Assembly: GCA_029246105.1 (NCBI GenBank)
Contig: JAQWOA010000019.1
Location: forward strand, 1-64,000
Reading direction: 5' to 3'
DNA: 64,000 nucleotides
Origin: Woeseiaceae bacterium
Lineage (GTDB): Bacteria > Pseudomonadota > Gammaproteobacteria > Steroidobacterales > Woeseiaceae
The notes beneath the pieces were generated by a model. That model did not search any database, was not told where the DNA came from, and saw only the letters and a list, made by a program, of their open reading frames with translations. Below are positions 1 to 9,682 of the stretch, piece by piece. The position numbers and the translations under genes are program-made. Positions within the stretch are counted from its first letter, which is position 1, and the number at the start of each line of letters is the position of its first letter.

Positions 1-384
1 CTTCTTAGCTACCTTCTTCTTAGCTACCTTCTTCTTAGCTACCTTCTTCTTAGCTACCTTCTTCTTAGCTTTGCGCTTAGTAGCCTTCTTCTTAGCTACC
101 TTCTTCTTAGCTACCTTCTTCTTAGCTACTTTCTTCTTAGCTTTGCGCTTAGTAGCCTTCTTCTTAGCTACCTTCTTCTTAGCTTTGCGCTTAGTAGCCT
201 TCTTCTTAGCTACTTTTTTCTTAGCTACTTTTTTCTTAGCTACTTTTTTCTTAGCTACTTTTTTCTTAGCTACTTTCTTCTTAGCTACTTTTTTCTTAGC
301 TACTTTTTTCTTTGCAATAACTTTCCGCTTCTTCACGACTTTACGCTTCGAAGCTTTTTTACGAACCTTCTTTTTGGTAGCCAT
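1..384 (-). CDS. Histone H1-like Lys/Ala/Val-rich repeat protein (C-terminus truncated by window edge)
   Basis: Minus-strand ATG at 384 reads [37 protein letters not shown]...[14 protein letters not shown] with no stop to base 1; 12-bp DNA repeat unit. Not in the supplied ORF track because it is open at the edge. Confidence 0.85.
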   Translation of the reverse strand, partial: MATKKKVRKKASKRKVVKKRKVIAKKKVAKKKVAKKKVAKKKVAKKKVAKKKVAKKKVAKKKATKRKAKKKVAKKKATKRKAKKKVAKKKVAKKKVAKKKATKRKAKKKVAKKKVAKKKVAKKKVAKK

Positions 385-703
385 GCTATTTTTTCTCCGT
401 GTCTGGTACCCGGAGTTGAGTATATACAACAAGACAAAAAACACCAATGGGCTAGTAGCTTGCGAATGAGTGTAGGAGTTTATAGTTCAGTCTATTATTT
501 TCATTGGAATAGAAAACTATCGAACGGCAAAATTTTTTTTTTAAAAAATTATGAACGAAAAAATATTTTTAAAAAAATTTACTACCGAGAGAATTAAAAT
601 CAATGAAGTAAACTTATCTGTTCTACTTTCTTAGAAAATTTTATTGATAAAAGAATATGGACTTCTTGTTTAGAATAAAATTTCGCTAAAATTTTAATAT
701 TTT

Positions 704-1255
704 TTAACAACTGAAAACCTTATAAAGCCGTATATCCCAAGTATTTGGCGATATTTTCTCGACTTGTTGACATTGAAACGCGACTCCAAGTAGCTTGGGA
801 TCAAGTGAATTTCGGTGGTGCTTTAGAAAAGAGAAGCATCGGTCATAGTAACCACCTCCCATTCCGATTCGGTTATTAGAACTATCAAATGCTACTGTTG
901 GAGTGACAACCAACTGTAGTTCTTGAGGGGAAATAAAATCTCCAAATGCAGGCTCCCAGATTGCTATTTTTTTTCTGCGTATTGTTGTGTCTGGTCTAAT
1001 TTCACGAAACAACATTTCACCATCATTGTGTGTAATTGGTACAAAAATGCGCTTATTTGCGCGCCATCCCTGCTCGATGATAAACCGTGTATCAACTTCG
1101 TCACTCATTGGCAGATAACACGCGATAAGACTTGCCGACAAAAAGTCGTTTGAAGCTATAAGCTTTTTGCAAATCATATGTGACGCAAACCTTCGTTCTT
1201 TGAAGCTCATTTCACGTCGTGCAAATAATGCTTTTTTACGGATTTCAGGTATCAA
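704..1255 (-). CDS. ygfA: 5-formyltetrahydrofolate cyclo-ligase
   Basis: C-terminal GMGGGYYDRCF motif and ELQLVVTPTVAFD; sits next to 6S RNA and zapA as in many gammaproteobacteria. Start re-set to TTG at 1255 because the longer ORF runs into the 6S RNA; the start is uncertain (ATG at 1213 also possible). Confidence 0.85.
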   Translation of the reverse strand: MIPEIRKKALFARREMSFKERRFASHMICKKLIASNDFLSASLIACYLPMSDEVDTRFIIEQGWRANKRIFVPITHNDGEMLFREIRPDTTIRRKKIAIWEPAFGDFISPQELQLVVTPTVAFDSSNNRIGMGGGYYDRCFSFLKHHRNSLDPKLLGVAFQCQQVEKISPNTWDIRLYKVFSC

Positions 1256-1288
1256 ATTAATTGCTATAAATGTGTTTTGATAAAGGGA

Positions 1289-1477
1289 GGCGCCTCCCGT
1301 CTGTGCCGTTACAAACCGTTGCTCTCGAACCAGAGCTAAAGGTGGGGACAACCGTGATTACAACAGGCTAACTGTCGAAACAGTTTTGCGCAAATGTGAC
1401 CGACAGGCAGTGACCCCGAAATAAAAGATTAGGGTCGGGAGGATCCAGGTCTGCATCGAACACCACAGGAGGCGCCA
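1289..1477 (-). ncRNA. ssrS: 6S RNA (ssrS)
   Basis: Between zapA and ygfA; closing stem GGCGCCTCC...GGAGGCGCC perfectly paired at both ends (about 188 nt apart), with GACCC/GGGTC-type internal pairing. Ends approximate. Confidence 0.8.
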
Positions 1478-1510
1478 ATCTAATTTTTATGTATTTCTAA
1501 TATGCGCCGA

Positions 1511-1825
1511 TTAGAGATCGAGTTGCTGTGTGTCACTCAGAACATGATCAACACGGTCAGATATTATTTTAAGGCGATCACTTATACTGCCTTCAAGCTC
1601 CTGATCGCGCTCATTAGCACGGATGAGGTCGTTTGCCATATTTAGGGCCGCCATGACAGCAATGCGATCAAGGCCGACTATTCTACCGCTGTCATAAATC
1701 TCGCGCATTTTTTCATTTAGTATCTCAGCGGAATCAAGCAAATTTGTACGTTCGTTTGCAGGGCAAGCTACTTGATATTCTTTATCTAGAATCCTGACAC
1801 TTACCTGAGCAGTTTTTTCGGTCAT
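1511..1825 (-). CDS. zapA: Cell division protein ZapA
   Basis: 104 aa; VSVRILDKEYQVACPANERTNLLDSAEILNEKMREI...VMAALNMANDL typical of ZapA. Confidence 0.9.
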   Translation of the reverse strand: MTEKTAQVSVRILDKEYQVACPANERTNLLDSAEILNEKMREIYDSGRIVGLDRIAVMAALNMANDLIRANERDQELEGSISDRLKIISDRVDHVLSDTQQLDL

Positions 1826-1847
1826 TCAGTGTACTCCGTACTTTGAA

Positions 1848-2078
1848 TCAAGAGCCTTGCTCCATTGCTTTAAGTCGGCCGACCATTGCCTCAACTCGCG
1901 CCCGTACCTGTTCATTTTTCTGCAGTAATCCAGCACGCTCATTCGTCAATAAGTCCTGGCGTTGTTTTAAGGAGCAATTTTCGTCTTGAAGTTGATCACA
2001 TACACTTACTAGTGCATCGACACGCTTTTCAAGTCGCTTTAGCTCATGTTCGAATTTTGAATTAATATGGTCGACCAT
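1848..2078 (-). CDS. Small coiled-coil protein, TIGR02449-like, zapA-linked
   Basis: Heptad-rich KRLEKRVDALVSVCDQLQDENCSLKQRQDLL...; adjacent to zapA. Start set to internal Met (VDHINSKFEHE...). Confidence 0.65.
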   Translation of the reverse strand: MVDHINSKFEHELKRLEKRVDALVSVCDQLQDENCSLKQRQDLLTNERAGLLQKNEQVRARVEAMVGRLKAMEQGS

Positions 2079-2207
2079 GTAACCAATATAATCAGGCCTT
2101 TCTAGAGAATCAATCGTCGTTTGATAAAGAAGCGCTTCGACATAGTCAGAAAGAGCAGTCCATGGGATCATAAGAGATTGTTGGTAAAGAAGAAGGTTGG
2201 CATCTGA

Positions 2208-2777
2208 ATGGATGAGAAAGTTGAATACGATATTCTTGAAGATTCTCTAAATCGGTGTGGTGCAAGCTGGGATGCTGCGCAAACTCATGGGCTTCTTACG
2301 GGTCGGCTGGCTATTGGTGGAGTTCCTGTGGGACCGGATTGGTTGCTTCAAGTGCTCGAGAATGTTGATGAGAACAATGCAATACGAAAGGAATGCGAAA
2401 AGCAGCTAGATATTTTGTATCAATCGACTTTTTGGCAACTATCAGAGCGTAAATCGGAATTCGTTCTCCTGTTGCCAGATGATGCAGAGAGTGTTGGTGT
2501 CAGAACGGAGGCACTAGCACATTGGTCAGAAGGATTCTTGCATGGTTTGGTTACAATTAAACATAGTGATACTTTAAAAAAACGACTGGCTTCTGAGCCT
2601 TTGTCAGAGATTATTAAAGATGTGCTACAGATTACTCAAGTGGAATTGAACGGCGAAATTAATAGTAAGGAACACGATGAGGCTTATTTTGAGATTGTCG
2701 AATATCTGCGTGTAGTTGCCCAATTGTGTTTCGAGGAATTGGCGGATATCCGTAATTCTAAACGTGAGGCGAAATGA
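2208..2777 (+). CDS. ygfB: UPF0149 family protein YgfB
   Basis: AAQTHGLLTGRLAIGG, AHWSEGFLHGL, DEAYFEIVEYLRVVAQLCFEEL; immediately upstream of pepP. Confidence 0.85.
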   Translation: MDEKVEYDILEDSLNRCGASWDAAQTHGLLTGRLAIGGVPVGPDWLLQVLENVDENNAIRKECEKQLDILYQSTFWQLSERKSEFVLLLPDDAESVGVRTEALAHWSEGFLHGLVTIKHSDTLKKRLASEPLSEIIKDVLQITQVELNGEINSKEHDEAYFEIVEYLRVVAQLCFEELADIRNSKREAK

Positions 2778-4078
2778 ATAGTGAAGAATTTAAAAAACGC
2801 CGTCGACAGCTGATGAGGATGGTTGGACAGGGCGGTATCGTTATACTACCAGCAGCACCTGTCAGGATGCGGAGCAGGGATGTTGAATACCGCTTCCGCC
2901 AAGATAGTGACTTTTTCTATATGACTGGATTTGCGGAGCCTGAGGCGGTTGCAGTGCTGATACCTGGCCGTGAGAAAGGGGAATATTTGTTGTTTTGTCG
3001 CGAGAGGAATAAAAAGCGAGAGCAATGGGATGGTTTGCGAGCTGGACAGAGAGGTGCGGTAGATCAATACGGTGCGGACGATGCTTTTCCAATCGAAGAT
3101 CTCGACGATATATTGCCTGGCATTATGGAATCCTGTGATCGTGTTTATTACACGATGGGCATGTATTCAGAATTTGATTCGCGAATGGCTGATTGGGTCA
3201 ATACGTTGCGCTCACGATTGAGGCGAGGTACACAGACGCCGCATGAGTTTGTAGCGCTTGATCATCTCTTGCACGATATGCGCCTTTATAAAAGTCGCAG
3301 CGAGATATCAGCATTGCGTAAGTCTGCCAAAGTCGCTGTCGAGGCACACAAACGAGCGATGCGAGTGACCCGGCCAGGATTATTTGAGTATGAGATTGAA
3401 GCTGAATTTATTCATGAGTTTCGCCAGAATGATGCTTCGAATTCTTATAGTCCAATTGTTGGTGGCGGCAAGAATGCATGTGTCCTTCATTATATTGATA
3501 ACAATGCAGAACTGAAGGATGGCGATTTATTATTGATCGATGCAGGTTGTGAGCTCGACTATTATGCCTCAGATGTTACGCGGACATTTCCAATTAATGG
3601 AAAGTTTAGTCCGGAACAGTTGGCTGTATACGAAATTGTACTTGCTGCACAGGAAGCGGCAATCGAGAAAATCATAGTAGGCAATCATTGGAATGAACCA
3701 CATGATGCGGCTGTTAAGGTAATTACAAAAGGTTTAAAGAAACTCGGTTTGCTTGAAGGTTCATTAGGAAGTTTAATTAAGACTGCAGCCTATCAGCCAT
3801 TTTATATGCACCGTACTGGCCATTGGATCGGAATGGATGTACATGATGTCGGTGATTATAAAGTTGGTAATAAGTGGCGAATGCTCGAAGTAGGAATGGT
3901 TACAACAGTAGAACCAGGAATTTATATTGGTAACAATCGTAAGATTCCGAAAGCATTTCGTAATATTGGTATTCGTATCGAGGATGATGTTGCGATAAGC
4001 AATAAAGGACCAGATATTTTGAGCCGAGACCTCGTTAAGGAGCCAGATGCAATTGAGTCACTGATGAACGATGGATAA
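2774..4078 (+). CDS. pepP: Xaa-Pro aminopeptidase P
   Basis: M24 family: LLIDAGCELDYYASDVTRTFPING, HRTGHWIGMDVHDVG, VEPGIYI. Confidence 0.93.
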   Translation: MNSEEFKKRRRQLMRMVGQGGIVILPAAPVRMRSRDVEYRFRQDSDFFYMTGFAEPEAVAVLIPGREKGEYLLFCRERNKKREQWDGLRAGQRGAVDQYGADDAFPIEDLDDILPGIMESCDRVYYTMGMYSEFDSRMADWVNTLRSRLRRGTQTPHEFVALDHLLHDMRLYKSRSEISALRKSAKVAVEAHKRAMRVTRPGLFEYEIEAEFIHEFRQNDASNSYSPIVGGGKNACVLHYIDNNAELKDGDLLLIDAGCELDYYASDVTRTFPINGKFSPEQLAVYEIVLAAQEAAIEKIIVGNHWNEPHDAAVKVITKGLKKLGLLEGSLGSLIKTAAYQPFYMHRTGHWIGMDVHDVGDYKVGNKWRMLEVGMVTTVEPGIYIGNNRKIPKAFRNIGIRIEDDVAISNKGPDILSRDLVKEPDAIESLMNDG

Positions 4079-4081
4079 TTA

Positions 4082-5314
4082 ATGAGCAGCAAGATCGAAA
4101 ATTACGATATTGTTATTGCAGGTGGCGGTATGATCGGCATGAGTCTTGCTTTAGCGCTCGCACCACTTAATTTGCGTATTGTTGTTGTTGAAGCGGTTGC
4201 ACGTAAAGATGGCCAGCAACCAAGTTTTGATGATCGCTCCACTGCATTATCTCGAAGTACACAGCGAATGTTCGAAGCGATGCAACTTTGGGATAAATTC
4301 GTTATCTCGTCTACGCCAATCTATAAAATTCATGTGTCTGATAAGGGTCGCTTTGGTTTTTCGCATATTGACGCGAAAGAGACAGGTGTGGAGGCACTAG
4401 GTTATGTTGTTATTAACCGGGTCTTAGGCGAAATATTGCAATCCGAACTATCGGCTATGAGCAACGTCGATATAATCTGCCCGGCTCGAATTAAAAGTAT
4501 CAAGCTTGGTCCTGATCAAGCTATTGCGAAAATTACATCTCATCAAAGCGAGCGTACATTATCTTGTAAATTACTCATTGCTGCAGATGGAGCAAAATCC
4601 AATGTCCGCGAAATGATGGGTGTTTCGGTACAAAAAAATGCTTATGATCAGCGTGCAGTAATTGGTAATTTGTTGCCGGAAAAAGCACTCTGTAATCACG
4701 CCTTTGAAAGATTCACTCCACAAGGACCACTTGCTATATTGCCCGTGATGGATGATCGAGCAGGATTTATATGGACAGTTTCTGAGAACGATGCAGATCG
4801 CATTCTTTCTCTAAGTGATGATGCTTTTCTGACTGAATTACAGAAAGAATTCGGATACCGACTTGGAAAATTTTCGCGAGTTGGCACTCGATCAGCTTAT
4901 CCGTTGATATTGAGTAAAGCCGTCCGGCTGACTGCTACAAGAAGTGTATTGGTCGGTAATTCAGCGCATGGGTTGCATCCTGTTTCAGCGCAAGGCTTTA
5001 ACCTTGGTATGCGTGATGTCGCTGCACTATGTGATTGTATAGCGGACATGCCATCTGGAACCATTGACCCAGGCGATTCGAATGTTCTTGATTACTATGC
5101 TGAATGGCGTCGTGCGGATCAAAAAAAGCTAGTGCATTTTACGGACAATCTCGTACGGCTTTTTGGTAGCACTCGTCCCGGATTAAGAACGCTGCGTAAT
5201 ATCGGAATGATCGGTTTCGATTTGATCCCCGGAGTGCGGCCAATGTTCGCAAAACATACAATGGGACTCGCCGGCGAGTTACCGCGTTTGTCGCGTGGCG
5301 TGCCGTTGCGATGA
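4082..5314 (+). CDS. ubiH: 2-octaprenyl-6-methoxyphenol hydroxylase (FAD-dependent)
   Basis: GGGMIGMSLALALAP FAD motif, DDRSTALS, GNSAHGLHPVSAQGFNLGMRD; pepP-ubiH order. Confidence 0.88.
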   Translation: MSSKIENYDIVIAGGGMIGMSLALALAPLNLRIVVVEAVARKDGQQPSFDDRSTALSRSTQRMFEAMQLWDKFVISSTPIYKIHVSDKGRFGFSHIDAKETGVEALGYVVINRVLGEILQSELSAMSNVDIICPARIKSIKLGPDQAIAKITSHQSERTLSCKLLIAADGAKSNVREMMGVSVQKNAYDQRAVIGNLLPEKALCNHAFERFTPQGPLAILPVMDDRAGFIWTVSENDADRILSLSDDAFLTELQKEFGYRLGKFSRVGTRSAYPLILSKAVRLTATRSVLVGNSAHGLHPVSAQGFNLGMRDVAALCDCIADMPSGTIDPGDSNVLDYYAEWRRADQKKLVHFTDNLVRLFGSTRPGLRTLRNIGMIGFDLIPGVRPMFAKHTMGLAGELPRLSRGVPLR

Positions 5315-6465
5315 AAAGTCAGTTTAATATCACAATTATTGGTGCAGGCATTACCGGCTTGATGTTTGCGGCTTTATTAACTAGAGGACAGCATGCTGCT
5401 TCATTAAATATAAAATTAATTGATGCAGCTTCTCGGCCTACCTTCTTTTTGGCTAATGAAGTTTCACTTCGTGTGTCAGCTATTGCAAACGGCTCAGCGG
5501 AAATATTGAATTCGGTCGGAGCCTGGTCCCTCATTAAGCAAGAACGCGTTTCGCCATATCAGGCGATGCGTGTTTGGGATGAGAATGATAATCCCGATGG
5601 TGCTGCAGCGCTATGTTTTGATGCGGCAGAATTTGCTGTTCCGCAGCTAGGGTATATTGTTGAAAACGCCCTCATTCAGGATGCGCTGTTAAGAATTCTC
5701 GATGACAGCAATGTGACACTTAGTTTTGATACTAAAATTACAGCAATGCCGGAGGCAGACCTTGTCGTTGGCTCTGATGGTGCTCGTTCACTTATTCGTG
5801 AGCTTGCTAACATCAAAACTAATAAATGGCCATATCATCAAACTGCAGTGGTTACACATCTTAAATCGGAATACAAACATAAGGGAGTTGCGCGGCAGCG
5901 ATTCTTGCATGACGGACCCCTTGGTATGTTGCCGTTAGCCGACGACCGAGTTTCTATTGTCTGGTCAACGAATCCGGATGAGGCATTACGGGTTATGGAG
6001 TTGTCCGATGATGAATTTGGTCAAATCCTTACAGATGCATCTGATGGTGTTCTTGGTAGGCTGACTGTGGCGGGCCCAAAGGGCGTATTTCCTCTTTGTG
6101 CTCAGCATGCGGAAAATTATGTTAAGACTGGTATTGCTTTAATTGGTGATGCCGCTCACGCTATTCATCCGTTAGCAGGTCAGGGTGCAAATCTGGGACT
6201 TCAGGATGCAGCAGAGCTCGCTGACGTAATTGACACGGCTATTAGTAATGGCTTACATCCAGGCGATCGTCCAGTTTTACGTCGTTATGAACGCGCTCGA
6301 AAGGGTCCTAATCTAACGATGTTGCATCTCATGACTGGTCTCAATCGATTGTTTACTTCAGATTCAGGTTTGATGGGAAAAATAAGAATGACTGGGATGC
6401 GAATATTTAATCGTAGTGGTCCAGTTCGGAAACATGCCGTTAAGGTAGCATTGGGGGTTCAGTAA
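5311..6465 (+). CDS. UbiH/UbiI/VisC-type FAD-dependent monooxygenase
   Basis: GAGITGLMFAALL, GDAAHAIHPLAGQGANLGLQDAAEL; second hydroxylase after ubiH. Confidence 0.82.
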   Translation: MKSQFNITIIGAGITGLMFAALLTRGQHAASLNIKLIDAASRPTFFLANEVSLRVSAIANGSAEILNSVGAWSLIKQERVSPYQAMRVWDENDNPDGAAALCFDAAEFAVPQLGYIVENALIQDALLRILDDSNVTLSFDTKITAMPEADLVVGSDGARSLIRELANIKTNKWPYHQTAVVTHLKSEYKHKGVARQRFLHDGPLGMLPLADDRVSIVWSTNPDEALRVMELSDDEFGQILTDASDGVLGRLTVAGPKGVFPLCAQHAENYVKTGIALIGDAAHAIHPLAGQGANLGLQDAAELADVIDTAISNGLHPGDRPVLRRYERARKGPNLTMLHLMTGLNRLFTSDSGLMGKIRMTGMRIFNRSGPVRKHAVKVALGVQ

Positions 6466-6482
6466 GACTCATAAGGAAAGCA

Positions 6483-6563
6483 ATGAATCAGTCTTTATTT
6501 ACTGACTATTGTTTACTAGCAACAGGCGGCGCACTTGGCTATGATGCATACATTAATCAATAG
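6483..6563 (+). CDS. Putative 26-aa small ORF (MNQSLFTDYCLLATGGALGYDAYINQ)
   Basis: ATG with an AAGGA Shine-Dalgarno-like motif just upstream; ends about 10 nt before the glycine riboswitch. Speculative. Confidence 0.3.
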   Translation: MNQSLFTDYCLLATGGALGYDAYINQ

Positions 6564-6572
6564 CGTACACAG

Positions 6573-6736
6573 AAGAGACCTCGTTCAATCGAGGCGCCGA
6601 AGGCGCAACATGCCCGGAAACGCTCAGGCAAAAGGACTGAGTACGCTGATTAGCTCTGGAGAGTGGCTGAAATGGCCCACCGAAGGGGTATATGGCTTAA
6701 TAAGCCATTGATCTCTCAGGTAGCAAAGGACAGAGG
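6573..6736 (+). promoter_or_regulatory. Tandem glycine riboswitch (two aptamers)
   Basis: Two copies of the core: GGCGCCGAAGGCGCAA...GCTCAGGCAAAAGGACTGAG and CTCTGGAGAGTGG...CACCGAAGGGGTA...CTCAGGTAGCAAAGGACAGAG; directly upstream of gcvT. Confidence 0.92.
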
Positions 6737-6772
6737 GGCGGCAGACCAGATGTGTCTGCCGCCTTTTATTTT
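6737..6772 (+). terminator. Intrinsic terminator, expression platform of glycine riboswitch
   Basis: Perfect 10-bp stem GGCGGCAGAC-cagatgt-GTCTGCCGCC followed by TTTTATTTT, abutting aptamer 2 P1. Confidence 0.85.
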
Positions 6773-6796
6773 GCAGAACCTGATGGATAAGAGCTA

Positions 6797-7894
6797 ATGG
6801 GATCGAAAACAATACTTTTTGAAAAGCATAACGAAGCTGGTGCCCGCATCATTGATTTTGGTGGTTGGGATATGCCTCTTCATTATGGATCGCAGAAGCA
6901 AGAGCATCAGGCTGTGCGCCAGAATGCTGGTGTATTTGATGTCTCGCATATGACAATCATTGATTTATCGGGTGAGTATGTTCGAGCATTTCTGCAATAT
7001 TTAGTAGCAAATGATGTCGCAAAATTACAGGATTTCGGTAAAGCTCTTTACTCAGTAATGCTGAATGCTGATGGCGGTGTTATTGACGATCTCATTATCT
7101 ACTTCATATCGGATAACAATTATCGGCTCGTGGTTAATGCGGCAACTCGCGACAAAGATTTAGCTTGGATTAAAAATCAAGCCAAATCTTTTAATGTCAT
7201 AGTCAACGAACGTGATGAGTTGGCGATGATCGCGGTTCAGGGACCGAACGCGCGACAACTTGCAGTTGATAGCATAGCTGTTGAACACAGAGATGCAGTA
7301 TTGGCACTGAGGCCCTTTTATAGTCTTAAGGCAGGCAACATGTTCATCGCTAGAACAGGTTATACGGGTGAGGATGGATGGGAACTTTGTATGCCAGCTG
7401 CTGAAGCTCTAGAGGTCTGGGATCAATTAATTTCCAGGGGTGTCGCACCTTGCGGTCTTGGTGCCCGAGATACGCTTCGCTTGGAAGCAGCGATGAATCT
7501 TTATGGAGCTGATATGGATGAGTCTGTTTCGCCACTTGAGAGTGGCCTTAATTGGACTATCAGCTGGGAACCAATAGAGCGAGATTTTATTGGTCGTGCT
7601 GCGCTTGAGAAATTACGTAATTCTCCGGATAGGCGACGATTCGTTGGCTTATTATTGCAGGATAAGGGCGTACTAAGAAATCATCAAAAGGTTGTTGTTC
7701 AAGGAATTGGTGAGGGTGAAATTACAAGTGGGGGATTTTCGCCGAGTATAGGAAGATCTATTGCTTTAGCTCGCTTACCAGCTGGCGATTACGATCGTGC
7801 AACAGTTGAAATCAGAGGCAAACTTTTGAAAGTTCGCATCGTTAAGACGCCTTTTGTTCGTAATGGAAAAATTAAAATTGATATTGAGGGATAG
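6797..7894 (+). CDS. gcvT: Glycine cleavage system aminomethyltransferase T
   Basis: DFGGWDMPLHYGSQ, VFDVSHM, ARTGYTGEDGWELC, GLGARDTLRLEAAMNLYG. Confidence 0.95.
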   Translation: MGSKTILFEKHNEAGARIIDFGGWDMPLHYGSQKQEHQAVRQNAGVFDVSHMTIIDLSGEYVRAFLQYLVANDVAKLQDFGKALYSVMLNADGGVIDDLIIYFISDNNYRLVVNAATRDKDLAWIKNQAKSFNVIVNERDELAMIAVQGPNARQLAVDSIAVEHRDAVLALRPFYSLKAGNMFIARTGYTGEDGWELCMPAAEALEVWDQLISRGVAPCGLGARDTLRLEAAMNLYGADMDESVSPLESGLNWTISWEPIERDFIGRAALEKLRNSPDRRRFVGLLLQDKGVLRNHQKVVVQGIGEGEITSGGFSPSIGRSIALARLPAGDYDRATVEIRGKLLKVRIVKTPFVRNGKIKIDIEG

Positions 7895-7899
7895 GTTTT

Positions 7900-8295
7900 A
7901 TGAATGAAATACCCAGAGACCTTTTTTACACTAAAGAACATGAGTGGTTACGTTGTGAAGATGGCGGGATAGTAACTATAGGTATTACAGATCATGCCCA
8001 GGCTGCATTAGGCGATTTAGTTTATGTAGAACTTCCAGAGATAGGTCAAGATATTGACGAGGCTGGTGAGATGGCTGTCGTTGAGTCGGTCAAAGCTGCT
8101 TCAGATGTTTACTCTCCTATAAGTGGAAGAGTTTTAACAGTTAACGAAGAACTGGCGGACGTCCCTGAGAAAATCAATTCTGATCCCTATGGTGATGGTT
8201 GGATAGTTCGTATGAAGCCAATGAATAATATTGATGAGAGTAGGTTGATGTCTCCAGATAGTTATCAACAATTTATCAACGATTTAGAAGACTGA
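7900..8295 (+). CDS. gcvH: Glycine cleavage system H protein
   Basis: [35 protein letters not shown] lipoyl site. Confidence 0.95.
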   Translation: MNEIPRDLFYTKEHEWLRCEDGGIVTIGITDHAQAALGDLVYVELPEIGQDIDEAGEMAVVESVKAASDVYSPISGRVLTVNEELADVPEKINSDPYGDGWIVRMKPMNNIDESRLMSPDSYQQFINDLED

Positions 8296-8303
8296 GATTA
8301 ACA

Positions 8304-9671
8304 ATGCCTTTCATACCGCACACAGAAAAAGACACGCGTGAAATGTTGCAAACAATTGGCGTTAATTCTATTGATGATCTTTTTGATGAAATTCCTACTG
8401 AACTTAAAATAGATCAATTAGAGCATGTTCCAGGAGCGCTTAGTGAGATGGAAGTTTCGCGTTTCATGAAACAGCGGGCCAAGATAGATGGCTCTCCAAT
8501 GTGCTTCATTGGTGCCGGTGCTTATGAGCACCACATTCCGACTGCTGTATGGGACATCGCAACTCGTGGGGAGTTCTACAGTGCTTACACACCGTATCAG
8601 GCGGAAGCGAGCCAAGGAACGTTACAAGTGATCTATGAGTATCAAACGATGATTACTCAACTCACGGGGCTTGATATCAGCAATGCATCACTTTATGACG
8701 GAGCTTCTGCATTGGCTGAGGCATCACTGATGGCAGTTCGAATTAATCGTCATGTTAAGAGTGGTCGCGTTCTACTGGCGCCGGGCGTAAATCCAATTTA
8801 TGAGCAGGTCGCATCAGCAATCGCTGGTGCTCAAGGACTAACATTTGAACGACTTCCCACAGATATAACAACTGGCAATGTTGATTTTGATTTATTACCG
8901 AAGGACAGTGATCCAGTTGCTGTAGTTCTTCAGCAACCATCGTATATCGGAACATTAGATGATGTTAATCGCCTAACTGATTGGGCGCATGCCAACGGTG
9001 CATTGATGATTAGCGTTGTTAATCCAATATCTTTGGCACTGTTAAAAGCGCCAGGACACTGGGGTTCAGAGGGTGCTGATGTTGCGATAGGTGAAGGACA
9101 GCCTTTGGGTATACCAATGTCTTCTGGCGGACCATATTTTGGCTTCATGACTTGTAAAAAAAAGTATGCACGACAGATGCCAGGTCGAATTGTTGGACGT
9201 ACAACAGACTTGGATGGGAACCTTGGTTATGCACTGACGTTGCAGGCACGTGAGCAGCACATTAGGCGCTCAAAAGCGACTTCGAATATCTGCACTAATC
9301 AGGGATTAATGGTTACAGCTGCTACGATCTATATGTCTTTACTTGGTTATGAAGGACTAGTGAACGTAGCAAAGACCTGTCATCACAATACTGCATTACT
9401 CGCCGATGGTCTTTCGGCCATTGATGGAGTCGAAAGATTGTTCGAAGGGCCGTTTTTCCATGAGGTTGCTTTAAAGTTGGATCGACCGATTTCATCATTA
9501 TTGGAGATATTGGCAAATCGCAACATTCTAGCTGGTTTAGATATAACGTCTTTCGTTGGTTCGGATGCGTTGCTTATTTGCGCGACCGAAACAAAAACTC
9601 AAGAAGATATTGAAGTATTTATTACGGCATTTTCTGAAGCAATGGCTTCGGTAAATACAAATAGCGCATAG
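8304..9671 (+). CDS. gcvPA: Glycine dehydrogenase (decarboxylating) subunit 1
   Basis: [50 protein letters not shown]. Confidence 0.95.
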   Translation: MPFIPHTEKDTREMLQTIGVNSIDDLFDEIPTELKIDQLEHVPGALSEMEVSRFMKQRAKIDGSPMCFIGAGAYEHHIPTAVWDIATRGEFYSAYTPYQAEASQGTLQVIYEYQTMITQLTGLDISNASLYDGASALAEASLMAVRINRHVKSGRVLLAPGVNPIYEQVASAIAGAQGLTFERLPTDITTGNVDFDLLPKDSDPVAVVLQQPSYIGTLDDVNRLTDWAHANGALMISVVNPISLALLKAPGHWGSEGADVAIGEGQPLGIPMSSGGPYFGFMTCKKKYARQMPGRIVGRTTDLDGNLGYALTLQAREQHIRRSKATSNICTNQGLMVTAATIYMSLLGYEGLVNVAKTCHHNTALLADGLSAIDGVERLFEGPFFHEVALKLDRPISSLLEILANRNILAGLDITSFVGSDALLICATETKTQEDIEVFITAFSEAMASVNTNSA

Positions 9672-9682
9672 TAGAGGACTGA

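Noticed and set aside
1-310. Possible CRISPR-like or satellite array
   Set aside because: The 12-bp units are in-frame codon repeats with no unique spacers and are explained by the histone H1-like CDS.
71-469. Plus-strand ORF of (FFLAT)n repeats
   Set aside because: Mirror of the minus-strand Lys/Ala repeat gene; hydrophobic periodicity is an artefact of the repeat.
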